DNA of 64,000 nucleotides from Sphingomonas sp. UV9 (GTDB lineage: Bacteria > Pseudomonadota > Alphaproteobacteria > Sphingomonadales > Sphingomonadaceae): contig NZ_SCIN01000002.1 of NCBI RefSeq assembly GCF_004101245.1, positions 744,001 to 808,000 of the forward strand. Reading direction: 5' to 3'. The position numbers were made by a program, and so were the translations under genes. The notes under the pieces are model-generated. The model was not told the origin of the DNA. It searched no databases and worked only from the letters and a program-made list of their open reading frames with translations. Below are positions 16,326 to 24,727 of the stretch, one piece after another; within the stretch, counting starts at the first letter, position 1, and the number at the start of each line of letters is the position of its first letter.

Positions 16326-17308
16326 TTGCAGCAGGACGTCGCCGCGGTCGACGGCAGGATCCGCAAGCGGCTTATCTCCCTGTCGCTTTCCGAAAAGCGC
16401 GGTGAAGCGGCCGACCAGCTCGACATCGTACTGTCCGACGCAGACGGGCGCCTGGCGCTGCCCAAGACCGGCGCGGTGTTGGCCGTGCAACTCGGCTGGA
16501 AACAGGGCAGCGACGTCAAGATCGGCGTGGTCGACAAGGGCAGCTTCAAGGTGGACGAGGTCGCGCATTCTGGCCCGCCCGACGTGATCACGATTCGCGC
16601 GCGGTCGGTCGACTTCACGAGCGATCTGACGACCAGCCGCGAAAAGAGCTGGCACGGCACGACCCTCGGCGCGATAGTCGACAGGTGGCGAAGCATCATG
16701 GACTGAAGCCGAGCTGCGCGCCTGCGCTGGCGTCGATCGCGGTCAAGGGCAAGGCACAGAGCCGGGAGAGCGATCTCGCCTTCCTGCGCCGCCTCGGGCG
16801 AGAACACGACGCCATCGCCACGATCAAGCGCGGCCGGTTGATCCTGTCGCCGATCGGGAAGGCCACGTCACCGGCCGGCCGCGCGCTGCCGGCGTTGACG
16901 ATCAACCGGTACGACGGAGACACCCACAACTTCAGCCGCCAGAAGCGCGACGACGTTCCCGGCGTGTCCGCCACATGGCACGACCGCAAGGGCGGCAAGC
17001 GCGAGACCTTCACCGCAGGCAAGGTCGACGGCGCGAAGAAGCTGTCTCGCGTCTACGGGACCGAGGCTGATGCCAGCGCGGCGGCGAATGCGGCCCATAG
17101 TCGCGCCCAGCGCGAACCGGTCTCACTGGATCTCAGCCTCGCGCTCGGCCGGCCGGATATCTCGCCCGAACAGAAAACGACCGTCGTCGGCTATAAGAAT
17201 GAGATCGATGCCGCGGCTTGGATCGTCGGCGAAGTGTCGCATAGCGTTGGCGATCGGGGGTACGTGACTAAATTGAAGCTTGAAACGGTAAAGGCAAAAG
17301 ACGGTTGA
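16326..17308 (+). pseudogene. Phage late control protein D (P2 gpD), frameshifted
   Basis: The first part (to 16706) encodes gpD features: RLISLSLSEKRGE, LDIVLSDADGRLALPKTGA, VDEVAHSGPPDVITIRARS and SWHGTTLGAIVD. The frame is then lost, and the protein continues from 16685 in another frame as VAKHHGLKPSCAP, QSRESDLAFLRRLGREHDA, ending near 17308. Restoring one base gives GAIVDQVAKHHGL, so a single-base deletion near 16684 is likely. The N-terminus is also incomplete: DGKDLTGTLQ lies in frame from 16302 but no good start codon precedes it, and gpU is missing between T and D. Confidence 0.82.
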
Positions 17309-17309
17309 G

Positions 17310-18146
17310 TTAGGCAAGTGCGACTTTAGTGCCGATCGAAACCCAGTACGGCACACCGTCGCGGAAGCTAACATTCTCCAAACCAGCAGCCTCCATCATT
17401 CTGGTGATCTGAGCCTTGGTGAAACGCTGCTCAAGTCGCGTCCCAAAGCGGTCTAGAGCGTCTGTCCGCATCGTATAGAAGCTATACTTGCGATACGAAC
17501 TAAGCGGCATCCCATCGACGTTGCCTCCAAAGCTCTCGACAATCCGGGAAGCTTGAGCAGCCGGCCAGTAGACAGTTGCTGCTATCACTGAAGTGATCGC
17601 CTTGCGCGGCCCTATCGGGAGCTTGGATATCCCGCGGCGGAGCACGTCGGAGCTTTTCCATGCTGCCCTGAACCATGGAGGCCGCTGGTCGAAGGCATAA
17701 TAGAGGTAGACCAGAAACGGAGCGCCAGGCTTAAGCTTCGCGACCGCGTCTTTCAGTGCTTTAGCGGTGTCTGGAATATGATGCAGCACGCCAAGAGAGT
17801 AGCCGAAATCTTGACTGTCGTCAGCCAGCGGTATTGCCCCGGCATCAGCCAAGTGAAACTGGACGTTCTTTTCTCGAGTCAAACGCCGCTTAGCAACGGC
17901 TAGTGCAGCCTCGGCCGGATCTATGCAATGAAGAGTACCGACCTTGGGAGCAACGCCGGCCGCCCAACGGCCAGACCCACACCCGAGGTCAAAGCCTACC
18001 GCATCGGCTCGCAAAGTTTCGAAATCCAATAGGGAAAAATAGCCGTCAAAGTGATGCTGCCACTCGGCATTCGTCATCGCAGTTTGATCGAATGCCGCCC
18101 ACTCTTCGCCGAAACCCTCGACAGTCGCAGTATCAATATTACGCAT
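17310..18146 (-). CDS. Class I SAM-dependent methyltransferase (prophage cargo gene)
   Basis: A 278-residue methyltransferase. Motif I is GFDLGCGSGRW (residues ~50-60), followed by an acidic post-I residue in LHCIDPAEAAL, a motif II-like LADAGAIPLADDSQDF and a LGVLHHIPD segment typical of Methyltransf_11 enzymes acting on small molecules, lipids or sugars. The C-terminal third is hydrophobic and unassigned. The gene is opposite to the tail genes, has lower GC and lies between gpD and the repressor, where P2-like prophages often carry cargo genes. Its substrate is unknown. A perfect 10-bp inverted repeat lies 35-64 bases upstream. Confidence 0.85.
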   Translation of the reverse strand: MRNIDTATVEGFGEEWAAFDQTAMTNAEWQHHFDGYFSLLDFETLRADAVGFDLGCGSGRWAAGVAPKVGTLHCIDPAEAALAVAKRRLTREKNVQFHLADAGAIPLADDSQDFGYSLGVLHHIPDTAKALKDAVAKLKPGAPFLVYLYYAFDQRPPWFRAAWKSSDVLRRGISKLPIGPRKAITSVIAATVYWPAAQASRIVESFGGNVDGMPLSSYRKYSFYTMRTDALDRFGTRLEQRFTKAQITRMMEAAGLENVSFRDGVPYWVSIGTKVALA

Positions 18147-18180
18147 CTACTACTCTCACCACCTTACATCAATAGAACTG

Positions 18181-18210
18181 GTAGATGTGAATGAACGCAA
18201 TCACATCTAC
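18181..18210. promoter_or_regulatory. Perfect 10-bp inverted repeat upstream of the cargo methyltransferase
   Basis: GTAGATGTGA and its exact complement TCACATCTAC are separated by ten bases. The site is 35 bases upstream of the methyltransferase start in an AT-rich 278-base gap (18147-18424). The symmetry and position suggest a dimeric repressor or activator site. A transcript hairpin is also possible, but no T-run follows. Confidence 0.5.
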
Positions 18211-18424
18211 GCATGCTTGATAGCAATGGCGGTAATAAATACTAGATTTTTATGCCAATACGACTGAAATGGTTCAGAAAGTATGTCACTGCAACCAGAA
18301 CGACTTCTTTTGATTACTATGCAGCCTCTACGGATGCCAGATTGCAATGAAACGGCTCTGTGCCCCGGATAATCCATCCTGCGCCTTTAAAGTCGCCATC
18401 TGTGATAGCCCCCGCGAAACAGCG

Positions 18425-19081
18425 CTAAGCCGGTTTTACGACGCGAGTGATACGGCCGATTATGTTGATTTCGTCGGGGTGGGCCGTGTCAGCTGGCACC
18501 TCACCGTTATCTGAAAGGATCGTGACCTTGTCGCCGCGGATGCGCAGGCGCTTGATCATCGCCATGTCGCCGATCGTGAAGGCCCAGATTAGATCCTGAT
18601 CCTCGACGCGGCGTTCCGATCGGTCGATCAGTACCATGTCGCCATCGCTGATCGTCGGCGACATCGAGTCGCCCTTGCCGCGCGCCCAGGCAAGATGTGC
18701 GGGCGCGCTATGTGTGAGCTGGTCGACCCAGATTTTGGGGAAGTGGACGAGATCAACGCCGATCCGGTCATCGGCGAATGTCGCGCCCATGCCATAGGCC
18801 ATGTCGACCATGGCGATCTCGACCAGGTCGAGATGCTCAGCGATGTCTTTGCCGGTGGGGGTTGGTACCGCTCCGGCGGAGGGATCGTCGGATTCACCGG
18901 TAAGGTATTCCGGTGTTGTTCCGAGCGCTCGCGCGATCTTGTGCAGATGTGATGACCCGCCAGGATTGTTGCCGACAATTTTTGCGATTGCGCCTTGGGT
19001 GATTCCGACCAAACGCGCCAGCTCACTCTGCGAAAGGCTATTCGCTTCCATCAGGGTTCGGACACGCGTGCTATCAATCAC
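18425..19081 (-). CDS. CI-like phage repressor (XRE HTH + S24 LexA-like peptidase)
   Basis: A 218-residue repressor. Residues ~8-62 form an XRE-type helix-turn-helix (SLSQSELARLVGITQGAIAKI). The C-terminal half is an S24 peptidase-like domain with the nucleophilic Ser in GDSMSPTISDGD and the general-base Lys in AMIKRL. Such repressors keep prophage genes off and are inactivated by RecA-stimulated self-cleavage in the SOS response. No obvious Ala-Gly cleavage pair is apparent in the linker, so self-cleavage is uncertain. It faces a Cro-like gene across a 74-base gap that should contain the operators. Confidence 0.92.
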   Translation of the reverse strand: MIDSTRVRTLMEANSLSQSELARLVGITQGAIAKIVGNNPGGSSHLHKIARALGTTPEYLTGESDDPSAGAVPTPTGKDIAEHLDLVEIAMVDMAYGMGATFADDRIGVDLVHFPKIWVDQLTHSAPAHLAWARGKGDSMSPTISDGDMVLIDRSERRVEDQDLIWAFTIGDMAMIKRLRIRGDKVTILSDNGEVPADTAHPDEINIIGRITRVVKPA

Positions 19082-19155
19082 CCGAACACGCTATCACTTC
19101 TGGAATACGCAGCTATCGCACTTTTTTGCTGACTAATGTATTCCTGCGGTAATAG
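19082..19155. promoter_or_regulatory. Divergent CI/Cro operator-promoter region
   Basis: This 74-base gap separates the repressor from the Cro-like gene. It is AT-richer than the flanks and contains the inverted pair GGAATAC (19102-19108) and GTATTCC (19138-19144), plus related CTATCAC and CTATCGC words. The arrangement fits overlapping divergent promoters controlled by CI and Cro; individual -35/-10 boxes are not clear. Confidence 0.5.
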
Positions 19156-19470
19156 ATGGGGAGCATGAACAACGCGGCATCCCCTGTCGAAGCGCTCAAC
19201 AGCGCCGTTGAGATCGCAGGATCGCAGTCTGCTATGTCGCGCATTTGCGGCGTTGGTCAGCCTGCAGTCTGGAAGTGGCTTCAGATCGGCAAGCGATTGC
19301 CCGCGGAGTATTGTCTCTCCGTCGAGGCGGCCACTGGTGTGTCGAAGCACCTGCTGCGTCCGGATATCTATCCTGCGGATCTCTCGTCGATTTCTCTCCC
19401 TGCTGACGATGCATCCGGATCCATAGGCCTTGGTGGCCCGACCGTCGATTTCGATCGGGCCACCTTTTGA
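19156..19470 (+). CDS. Cro/YdaS-like phage regulator
   Basis: A 104-residue protein (or 101 if it starts at the ATG at 19165). The N-terminal half resembles YdaS/Cro helix-turn-helix proteins: PVEALNSAVEIAGSQSAMSR, then VGQPAVWKWLQIGKRLPAEY with the recognition helix. It is divergent from the CI-like repressor, the normal place for Cro in a lambda-type switch. The C-terminal 40 residues are poorly conserved. It should oppose CI and open the early genes. Neither start has an ideally spaced ribosome-binding site. Confidence 0.8.
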   Translation: MGSMNNAASPVEALNSAVEIAGSQSAMSRICGVGQPAVWKWLQIGKRLPAEYCLSVEAATGVSKHLLRPDIYPADLSSISLPADDASGSIGLGGPTVDFDRATF

Positions 19471-19483
19471 AGAGGCCAGGGGC

Positions 19484-19978
19484 ATGACCGAGGTACGCAT
19501 ACCAAATGGCTTCGCAGCGGCTATGAAGCAGATCGCAGATCTGATCGACTGGCCTGCATGTGCCGAGATCGCTGGTAAGACTGTGCGCAACGTCCAATAT
19601 TGGGGGCAGGATAGTTGCTCGGCCACCCCGCCGATCGCCACCGCTCTCGCGCTCGACGTTGCGTTTCAAAAAGCTGGCGGTCAGGGCGCACCGTTTCGCG
19701 ACGCGTATGTGTTCCAATTTAGGGAAGTCATGACGGCGCAGGATGCCTGCCGTCGCGCGCTGGCGGAGGCCATCGCTGAGGTTGCTCGCGAAAGCGGCGA
19801 TGCGCTCGCCGCGTCGATCGAAATTACCCAATCCGACGCCTCGCCGCTGTCGACGCTTCGTGCGTCCGCCGAGGTCGGCCAGTTGCTCGCTGCCGCCAAC
19901 CGGCTGGCGCGACGCCTGGTGCCTTTCGATACGGCCGGCGTGTTGCCGGTCGCACGGGAAACCGGGGGCCTACAATGA
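19484..19978 (+). CDS. Predicted phage DNA-binding regulatory protein
   Basis: A 164-residue protein starting at ATG 19484 behind AGGCCAGGGG. The first 75 residues look like a helix-turn-helix (AAMKQIADLIDWPACAEIAGKTVR read in parts, then NVQYWGQ and ATALALDVAFQKAGG), vaguely like CII/CP76-type phage regulators. The rest is helical and Ala-rich. It follows the Cro-like gene and overlaps the Ogr-like gene by four bases (ATGA), so it belongs to the early regulatory operon. The family assignment is tentative. Confidence 0.6.
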   Translation: MTEVRIPNGFAAAMKQIADLIDWPACAEIAGKTVRNVQYWGQDSCSATPPIATALALDVAFQKAGGQGAPFRDAYVFQFREVMTAQDACRRALAEAIAEVARESGDALAASIEITQSDASPLSTLRASAEVGQLLAAANRLARRLVPFDTAGVLPVARETGGLQ

Positions 19979-20295
19979 CGACCAAGAGAACACTTATCAG
20001 ACTGCCTGCCATCGCCTGCCCGCATTGCGAAGCGAAGGCTATCGTACGCGACAGCACCGAGATCACGCCGATGGTGCGCGAGCTGCGGCTTAGCTGCACC
20101 AATGACGACTGCAAGCATACGTTCGTGGCGCAGCTCAGCGTCATCCGCACGATCCGCCCCAGCGACATGGCCCGGGAGGACGTCCGCCTCCCTTTGGGGG
20201 CTTGGTTGAGGCGCCCGGCCAAGGACGATCATCCCAACCCGGCAAACGACGATCACGGCTTAGCCGCCGCGATCGCTGCGACCATGCCCACCTGA
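19975..20295 (+). CDS. ogr: Ogr/Delta-like zinc-finger late-gene activator
   Basis: A 106-residue protein with the P2 Ogr signature: CPHCEAKAIVRDSTEITP, then a second Cys pair in CTNDDCKHTF, and VAQLSVIRTIRPS. The four Cys bind one zinc. In P2, Ogr activates the late (tail and capsid) promoters with the host RNA polymerase alpha subunit. Here it lies in the early operon after the Cro-like gene and overlaps the previous gene by four bases, unlike P2 where ogr follows D. The C-terminal ~40 residues are an uncharacterised extension. Confidence 0.88.
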   Translation: MTTKRTLIRLPAIACPHCEAKAIVRDSTEITPMVRELRLSCTNDDCKHTFVAQLSVIRTIRPSDMAREDVRLPLGAWLRRPAKDDHPNPANDDHGLAAAIAATMPT

Positions 20296-20394
20296 TCCTC
20301 GCGGCCTGGGCCGCATCCGTCACGACCAAGACCGACCCGAACCGAAAGCCCCAGCTTCCGGAAACGCCACCCCCTTGTCTGAAAGGATTGCCCA

Positions 20395-20826
20395 ATGATC
20401 CATTTCGCGATGCCAGCCGAACGGAGCCGCCCGGCTCCGTTGCTCCTCCCGCCGCTGAGCCTCGCCGGCTATCTGAAGCTCCGCCGCAAGGCTGCTGGTC
20501 TTTCGGTCGACGCCGTCGCGCAGCGGATCTCGGCGAACAATCAGTCCGAGGCGCGGGCGCTGGTGTGCCTCCTCGAAACCGAAGGTACCAAGGCATGCTA
20601 CCGCGAAACGATCGACGCGTTCGCCGATGCCTTCCCGATCGACGCCGACGTCTACCTGCAGCTGCGCGATACGCCCGCCGATCAGCACCCCCGGATCTGC
20701 CGCGGTTGTGGCTGCAGCGAATGGGATCCGTGCGTCGCCGGCGACGGCTCGCATAGCTGCGCCTGGCACGGCGTCGCCACTTGCACGCGCTGCGTCGGTG
20801 AACCAGCCGTTCCGGTGCACCAGTGA
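20395..20826 (+). CDS. Hypothetical phage protein with HTH-like N-terminus and Cys-rich C-terminus
   Basis: A 143-residue protein. Residues ~20-85 (LSLAGYLKLRRKAAGLSVDA, then AVAQRISANNQSEARALVCL) resemble an XRE-type helix-turn-helix. The C-terminus has ICRGCGCSEWDPC, SCAWHG and CTRC, a likely zinc-binding cluster. This combination occurs in prophage and host early regions of sphingomonads as far as I recall, with no known function. It overlaps the following small membrane protein by one base (TGATG), suggesting translational coupling. Confidence 0.7.
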   Translation: MIHFAMPAERSRPAPLLLPPLSLAGYLKLRRKAAGLSVDAVAQRISANNQSEARALVCLLETEGTKACYRETIDAFADAFPIDADVYLQLRDTPADQHPRICRGCGCSEWDPCVAGDGSHSCAWHGVATCTRCVGEPAVPVHQ

Positions 20827-20978
20827 TGGGCGCCGCCGCCATCGGCCACTCCCGCGCCGAGCGCCGCATGCGCCACCGCCGTGCCGCCAAGATCGTTCTC
20901 CTGGTGGCCTCTGCGGTGATCTGGGTTCCGATCGCAATCATCATGCTCGCCGCCCGCGTGTCGGATCGGCGCGGCTGA
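20826..20978 (+). CDS. Small single-span membrane protein (50 aa)
   Basis: The ATG at 20826 overlaps the previous stop (TGATG) and the frame ends at TGA 20976-20978. The N-terminus is basic (SRAERRMRHRRAAK) and is followed by one hydrophobic segment (IVLLVASAVIWVPIAIIMLA), so a positive-inside, single-span protein is predicted. It lies in the prophage early operon. A second frame starts at the overlapping ATG 20978 (MMHDILLGAALAVFGSAGA), also membrane-like, and runs on into the integrase region. No family is recognised. Confidence 0.55.
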   Translation: MGAAAIGHSRAERRMRHRRAAKIVLLVASAVIWVPIAIIMLAARVSDRRG

Positions 20979-21072
20979 TGATGCACGATATCCTTTTGGG
21001 CGCCGCCCTCGCCGTATTCGGTAGCGCAGGCGCAACGGCGATCGGCGTGGTCGTCGCGACGATCGCCCCACA

Positions 21073-22247
21073 ATGGCAGCGGATTTGCCGCTTGGCGTTG
21101 GTCAACATCGAGCCATCGATCTCGACCAGCGCCGTCTGCATGCCTGGCTACCGAAGCACGTCAGCACGTTCCGCGACCGGCATGGGAAGGCCCATTACCG
21201 GTATCGCCGGACGGGCTTCGTCACCTATTACTTTAAACACGAACCGGGGACCGACGCGTTTCTGGCTGAGCTGCGCGCGTGCAACGACGGCGTCAGCGCC
21301 CCTGAGATCGAAACGGGCGCCAACCGCGCCGCCGTCGGTACCTTCGACGACCTGCTGTCCCGCTACTACCGCTCCCCCGACTTCCTCGATCCGGGCGAAC
21401 GGACCCGCGTCGTTTATCGCGGGACGCTGGAGCGCTGGAGCGCTGGCGCGCGCGGTCGCGCAAGGGGCGGCGTTACGGCGAGATCATGGTCCGCGAGCTG
21501 CAGCCCCGCCACGTTGAGGCAATGCTCGCCGAACTGTTGCCGCATCGGACCTCGGCGAACATGCTGCGCAAGCGGCTCTCGGCGTTGATGAAGTTCGCTA
21601 TGCGCATCGGTATGGCCGGTACGAACCCGGTCGTTGTCACGCGCCCGTTCAATGTCATTGGCGGGGGCTTCCATAGCTGGACCGAGGAAGAGATCGCGGC
21701 GTACGAACGCCGCCACGCGGTCGGCACGGTAGCGCGCCTCGCGTTCGACCTGATGATCTGGACCGGCCAGCGCGGCGGCGATGCCTGCAAGATGGGCCCC
21801 GTCAGCATCCGTGACACCAGGCTCGAACTCACCCAGGAAAAGACGCAGGTTTTCGTCTCACTCCCGATCATGCCCGGCCTGACCGAATCCATCTTGGCCA
21901 CGCCGACGGTCGGCGCGATCTTCGTCGTGACCGAGTTCGGCAAGCAGTTCTCGGTGAAGGGCTTCGGCAACAAATTCCGCCAGTGGTGCGACGAGGCCGG
22001 CCTGCCCAACTGCTCGGCGCACGGCCTTCGCAAAGCCGCCGCGCGCCGCTTCGCCGAGGCGGGCTGCTCGAATCAAGAGATCAAGGCCTGGACCGGTCAC
22101 ACGACCGACAGCGAGGTCGCGCGCTACACCGCAGCGGCCGATCAACGCACGCTTTCAGACACCGCCGCAGACAAGCTTCTGGCTAACCTTGCGGAAAGGT
22201 TAGCCAAAGATGCCGCTAAGGCATTGAAAACAGGGGAAAATAAATGA
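21073..22247 (+). pseudogene. Tyrosine-type phage integrase, frameshifted by an 8-bp duplication
   Basis: The N-terminal half (WLPKHVSTFRDRHGKAHYRYR, FDDLLSRYYRSPDF, YRGTLERW) and C-terminal half (MIWTGQRGGDACKM with catalytic Arg, HGLRKAAARRFAEAGCSN with HxxR, WTGHTTDSEVARYT with His and nucleophilic Tyr) are in different frames. Between them GCTGGAGC is present twice in tandem (21426-21441); removing one copy restores GTLERWRARSRKG. Catalytic residues are otherwise intact. The gene ends five bases before the tRNA-Arg 3' end, the usual place for an integrase that uses this tRNA as attB. The exact start is uncertain. Confidence 0.88.
21426..21441 (+). repeat. 8-bp tandem duplication disrupting the integrase
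   Basis: Two adjacent copies of GCTGGAGC, followed by GCTGGCGC. The extra eight bases shift the integrase frame by two. This looks like a replication-slippage event. Confidence 0.85.
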
Positions 22248-22251
22248 AGTT

Positions 22252-22328
<77 letters not shown>

Positions 22329-22379
22329 CGGATGGCTCGCCTAGCAAAGCGAAACGGGGTGCGCCAGACGTTTTCGTGT

Positions 22380-23081
22380 TCAGGGCGTCGCGGTCGTCGG
22401 ATCGGTGAGCGCTTCCTGCGCCGCAGGCGGTGCCGATTTGCTCTTCGGCGGCGCGGTCTTGGGTTTGTACGCGCAGAGATCGCTGACGATGCAGCGCCAG
22501 CATTCGGGCGTCCGCGCCTTGCAGACGTAGCGGCCGTGCAGGATCAGCCAGTGATGCGCGTGCAGGCGGAACGGCTGCGGCGTGGCCTTGTCGAGCTTGA
22601 GTTCGACGGCGAGCGGGGTCTTGCCGCGCGCCAGGCCGGTGCGGTTGCCGACGCGAAAGATGTGCGTGTCGACCGCGAAGGTCTCCGCACCGAACGCGAC
22701 GTTGAGCACGACGTTGGCGGTCTTTCGACCGACACCGGGCAGGCGCTCCAGTGCGGCACGGTCGTTGGGGACTTCGCCGCCATAGTCGTCGATCAGCATC
22801 TGTGAGAGCGCGATGACGTTCTTCGCCTTGGTGTTGAACAGCCCGATCGTCTTGATGTGGCGCTTCAGTTCGTCGAGCCCGAGCGCGACCATCTTCTCGG
22901 GCGTGTCGACCTCGCGGAACAGGGCGCGCGTCGCCTTGTTGACGCCTACGTCGGTGGTCTGCGCGGACAGCGCGACCGCCACGACGAGCGTGTACGGGTT
23001 GACGAATTCGAGCTCGGTTTCGGGGTGCGGATCGGCCTCGGCCAGACGCGCGTAGAACTCGATGACGTCGGCCTTCTTCAC
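22380..23081 (-). CDS. nth: Endonuclease III (DNA glycosylase/AP lyase)
   Basis: A 233-residue base-excision repair enzyme that removes oxidised pyrimidines and cleaves the abasic strand. The helix-hairpin-helix is [12 protein letters not shown] with the catalytic Lys, and the catalytic Asp is in AVDTHIFRV. The C-terminal [4Fe-4S] motif has the exact C-x6-C-x2-C-x5-C spacing ([17 protein letters not shown]). A GTG at 23081, four bases after the dapB stop, is chosen as the start; the longer frame would overlap dapB. The C-terminal tail after the cluster is Pro/Lys-rich and ~25 residues longer than in E. coli. Confidence 0.95.
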   Translation of the reverse strand: MKKADVIEFYARLAEADPHPETELEFVNPYTLVVAVALSAQTTDVGVNKATRALFREVDTPEKMVALGLDELKRHIKTIGLFNTKAKNVIALSQMLIDDYGGEVPNDRAALERLPGVGRKTANVVLNVAFGAETFAVDTHIFRVGNRTGLARGKTPLAVELKLDKATPQPFRLHAHHWLILHGRYVCKARTPECWRCIVSDLCAYKPKTAPPKSKSAPPAAQEALTDPTTATP

Positions 23082-23085
23082 CGTA

Positions 23086-23856
23086 TTAAAGTCCGAGCAC
23101 GTCGCCCATCCGGTAGCGCCCGGCTGGCTGTCCCGCGAGCCAGATCGCCGCACGGACCGCCCCGCGGGCGAAGATCGAGCGATCGTCGCCGCGGTGGTTG
23201 AGTTCGATCCGCTCGCCTTCGCCCGCGAAGATCACGCTGTGGTCGCCGATGACCGATCCGCCACGGAGCGATGCGAAGCCGATCGTGCCTTCGCTGCGCG
23301 CGCCGACCAGGCCGGCGCGGCTGTCGACGCGGAGCTCGGCGAGCGACGATCCGCGGCCTTTGGCGGCAGCGTCGCCGAGCAGGAGCGCGGTGCCCGATGG
23401 CGCGTCGACCTTGTGCTTATGGTGCATCTCGACGATCTCGACGTCCCAGTCGGGGCCCAGTCGCGCGGCGGCTTCGCGGACGAGGATGCCGAGCAGCGTC
23501 ACGCCGAGCGAGGTGTTGCCGGTCTGGAGGATCGCGATGTCGGCGGCGGCGGCGTCGATCATCGACTGGTGCTGCGGCGAGAGGCCGGTCGTGCCGATCA
23601 CGATAGCGGTACCGGCGGCACGCGCGGCAGCGAGGTGCGCCTCGACGGCGGAGGAGGTGGAGAAATCGACCAGCACGTTGGCGGTCCGTGCGAGCGGGGC
23701 AGGGTCTTCGCCGGCATCGACACCGCCGGCGAGCGACGCGCCCGCCGCCTCGATCGCATCGACGATCGCGCGGCCCATGCGTCCGGCGCTGCCGTAGATG
23801 CCGATCGCGGGCGAATGCTTTGCGGTCGGGGCGGGGTGGGGCGCGAGCGTCTGCAT
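23086..23856 (-). CDS. dapB: 4-hydroxy-tetrahydrodipicolinate reductase
   Basis: A 256-residue enzyme of lysine and diaminopimelate synthesis that reduces hydroxy-tetrahydrodipicolinate with NAD(P)H. It has the Rossmann motif GIYGSAGRMGRA, the GTTGLS loop, and the family signature EMHHKHKVDAPSGTAL with the catalytic His pair and Lys. The start at 23856 lies about 15 residues before the Rossmann core; a longer frame to 23937 is less likely. It is followed after four bases by nth, as in other sphingomonads to my knowledge. Confidence 0.95.
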   Translation of the reverse strand: MQTLAPHPAPTAKHSPAIGIYGSAGRMGRAIVDAIEAAGASLAGGVDAGEDPAPLARTANVLVDFSTSSAVEAHLAAARAAGTAIVIGTTGLSPQHQSMIDAAAADIAILQTGNTSLGVTLLGILVREAAARLGPDWDVEIVEMHHKHKVDAPSGTALLLGDAAAKGRGSSLAELRVDSRAGLVGARSEGTIGFASLRGGSVIGDHSVIFAGEGERIELNHRGDDRSIFARGAVRAAIWLAGQPAGRYRMGDVLGL

Positions 23857-23959
23857 GGCTCGCGCTTTGCACCAAGCGGCGGTTCGGGGACAGGGGGGAG
23901 CGGTAGCCTGAGGCAATTTCTCCGCGAAAGATGACACTGTCGGCGGCGCGGTACCCGCC

Positions 23960-24727
23960 TCAGGGGCGCGTGGTCAGCTCCCGGACGAGATCGAGGTCGG
24001 CTGGTTTGTCGACATCGACCGCCGCGAGGCCGAACGGGGTCGCCACCGCGGCGGCGTCGAGGCCGGCGAGACGTCCGAGATGCGCGAGCGCGGCGACCAG
24101 CGTCAGGCGGCCGGACATGTACCGGACCAGCGTGCCGATGCCGAGCCGACGGACGATCCGCCAGGGCCGCTTGCGATCCGCCTCGACCTGCGCCCACAGA
24201 TCGAGTGCGGCGACCGAGCGGGGCGTGGCGAAGTGGAACAGGTTGCAGCCCGACCAGGCGCCATCGGCGAAGCGCAGATAGGTACGGCGCGTGCCCGGCG
24301 CGGCGGCCTCGATCACGTCCTGGCGTGCGAGCAACGCGGCGACGTCGGCGTGAGCGGGCACGTCGGCGAGGAAGCGTGTGATCCATTCGGGCCGGAGCAG
24401 CGCGTGATCCGCGGTGGTGACGAGCAGTGGCGTGCCGAGCGCCTCGATGCCGTCGCGGACGCTGCGACTGGGGCCGGATGCGGCGGTCAGGACGGTGAGG
24501 CCTAGCGCGGTGGCGGCGGCGCGGACGGCATCGTCGGACACCGAAACTGCGATCTGCGTCGCACCGGCCTCGCGCAACGCCTGCGCGACGCGGGCGAGCA
24601 GGGTCTGGCCGTCGAGCAGGATCAGCGCCTTGTGCGAGACGCCGGCATAGGCCGCCACGGGGTCGACGCCGCCGCGCGATCCGGCGAGGATCAGCGCGCT
24701 GAATCCTCCCTTAGCCGTGGCGATCAT
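23960..24727 (-). CDS. MobA-like nucleotidyltransferase (NTP_transf_3)
   Basis: A 255-residue nucleotidyltransferase. The N-terminal loop ALILAGSRGG, the Lys in SHKALILLDG and the metal-site region LLVTTADHALLRPEW are typical of MobA/IspD-type enzymes that form CDP- or other NDP-linked products. The C-terminal half contains SGCNLFHF and VDVDKPADLDLV, as in many family members. It overlaps the upstream gene by four bases, and that gene overlaps the lipid kinase by four bases, so the three are translationally coupled. A role in activating a polar headgroup for a lipid is inferred from this context. Confidence 0.82.
   Translation of the reverse strand: MIATAKGGFSALILAGSRGGVDPVAAYAGVSHKALILLDGQTLLARVAQALREAGATQIAVSVSDDAVRAAATALGLTVLTAASGPSRSVRDGIEALGTPLLVTTADHALLRPEWITRFLADVPAHADVAALLARQDVIEAAAPGTRRTYLRFADGAWSGCNLFHFATPRSVAALDLWAQVEADRKRPWRIVRRLGIGTLVRYMSGRLTLVAALAHLGRLAGLDAAAVATPFGLAAVDVDKPADLDLVRELTTRP

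Larger units (their letters stand above)
12689..22251. mobile_element. Decayed P2-like prophage inserted at tRNA-Arg(CCG)
   Basis: The genes follow P2 tail order: J, I, H (start only), FII (end only), E, E', T, D. Then come a cargo methyltransferase, a CI-like repressor with a divergent Cro-like gene, small regulators including Ogr, and a tyrosine integrase ending five bases before the tRNA. Capsid, terminase, portal, lysis, replication, V, W, FI (sheath) and U genes are absent. The integrase, I and D are frameshifted. The element therefore cannot make particles or excise by itself. The left end is uncertain; it may reach 12399. Confidence 0.85.

Noticed and set aside
16665..16700. Programmed frameshift in gpD
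   Set aside because: No slippery heptamer lies at the frame change, and D is not known to be recoded; a single-base loss explains it.
12689..17308. A tailocin (phage-tail-like bacteriocin) cluster
   Set aside because: Although capsid genes are absent, the sheath, most of the fibre, V, W, U and the bulk of the tape measure are also missing and I and D are frameshifted, so no contractile particle can be built.
20627..21517. 297-codon frame spanning the small membrane protein and the integrase start
   Set aside because: Beyond the MMHDILLGAALAVFG segment it is an out-of-frame reading of the integrase; at most a short membrane peptide starting at 20978 could be real.
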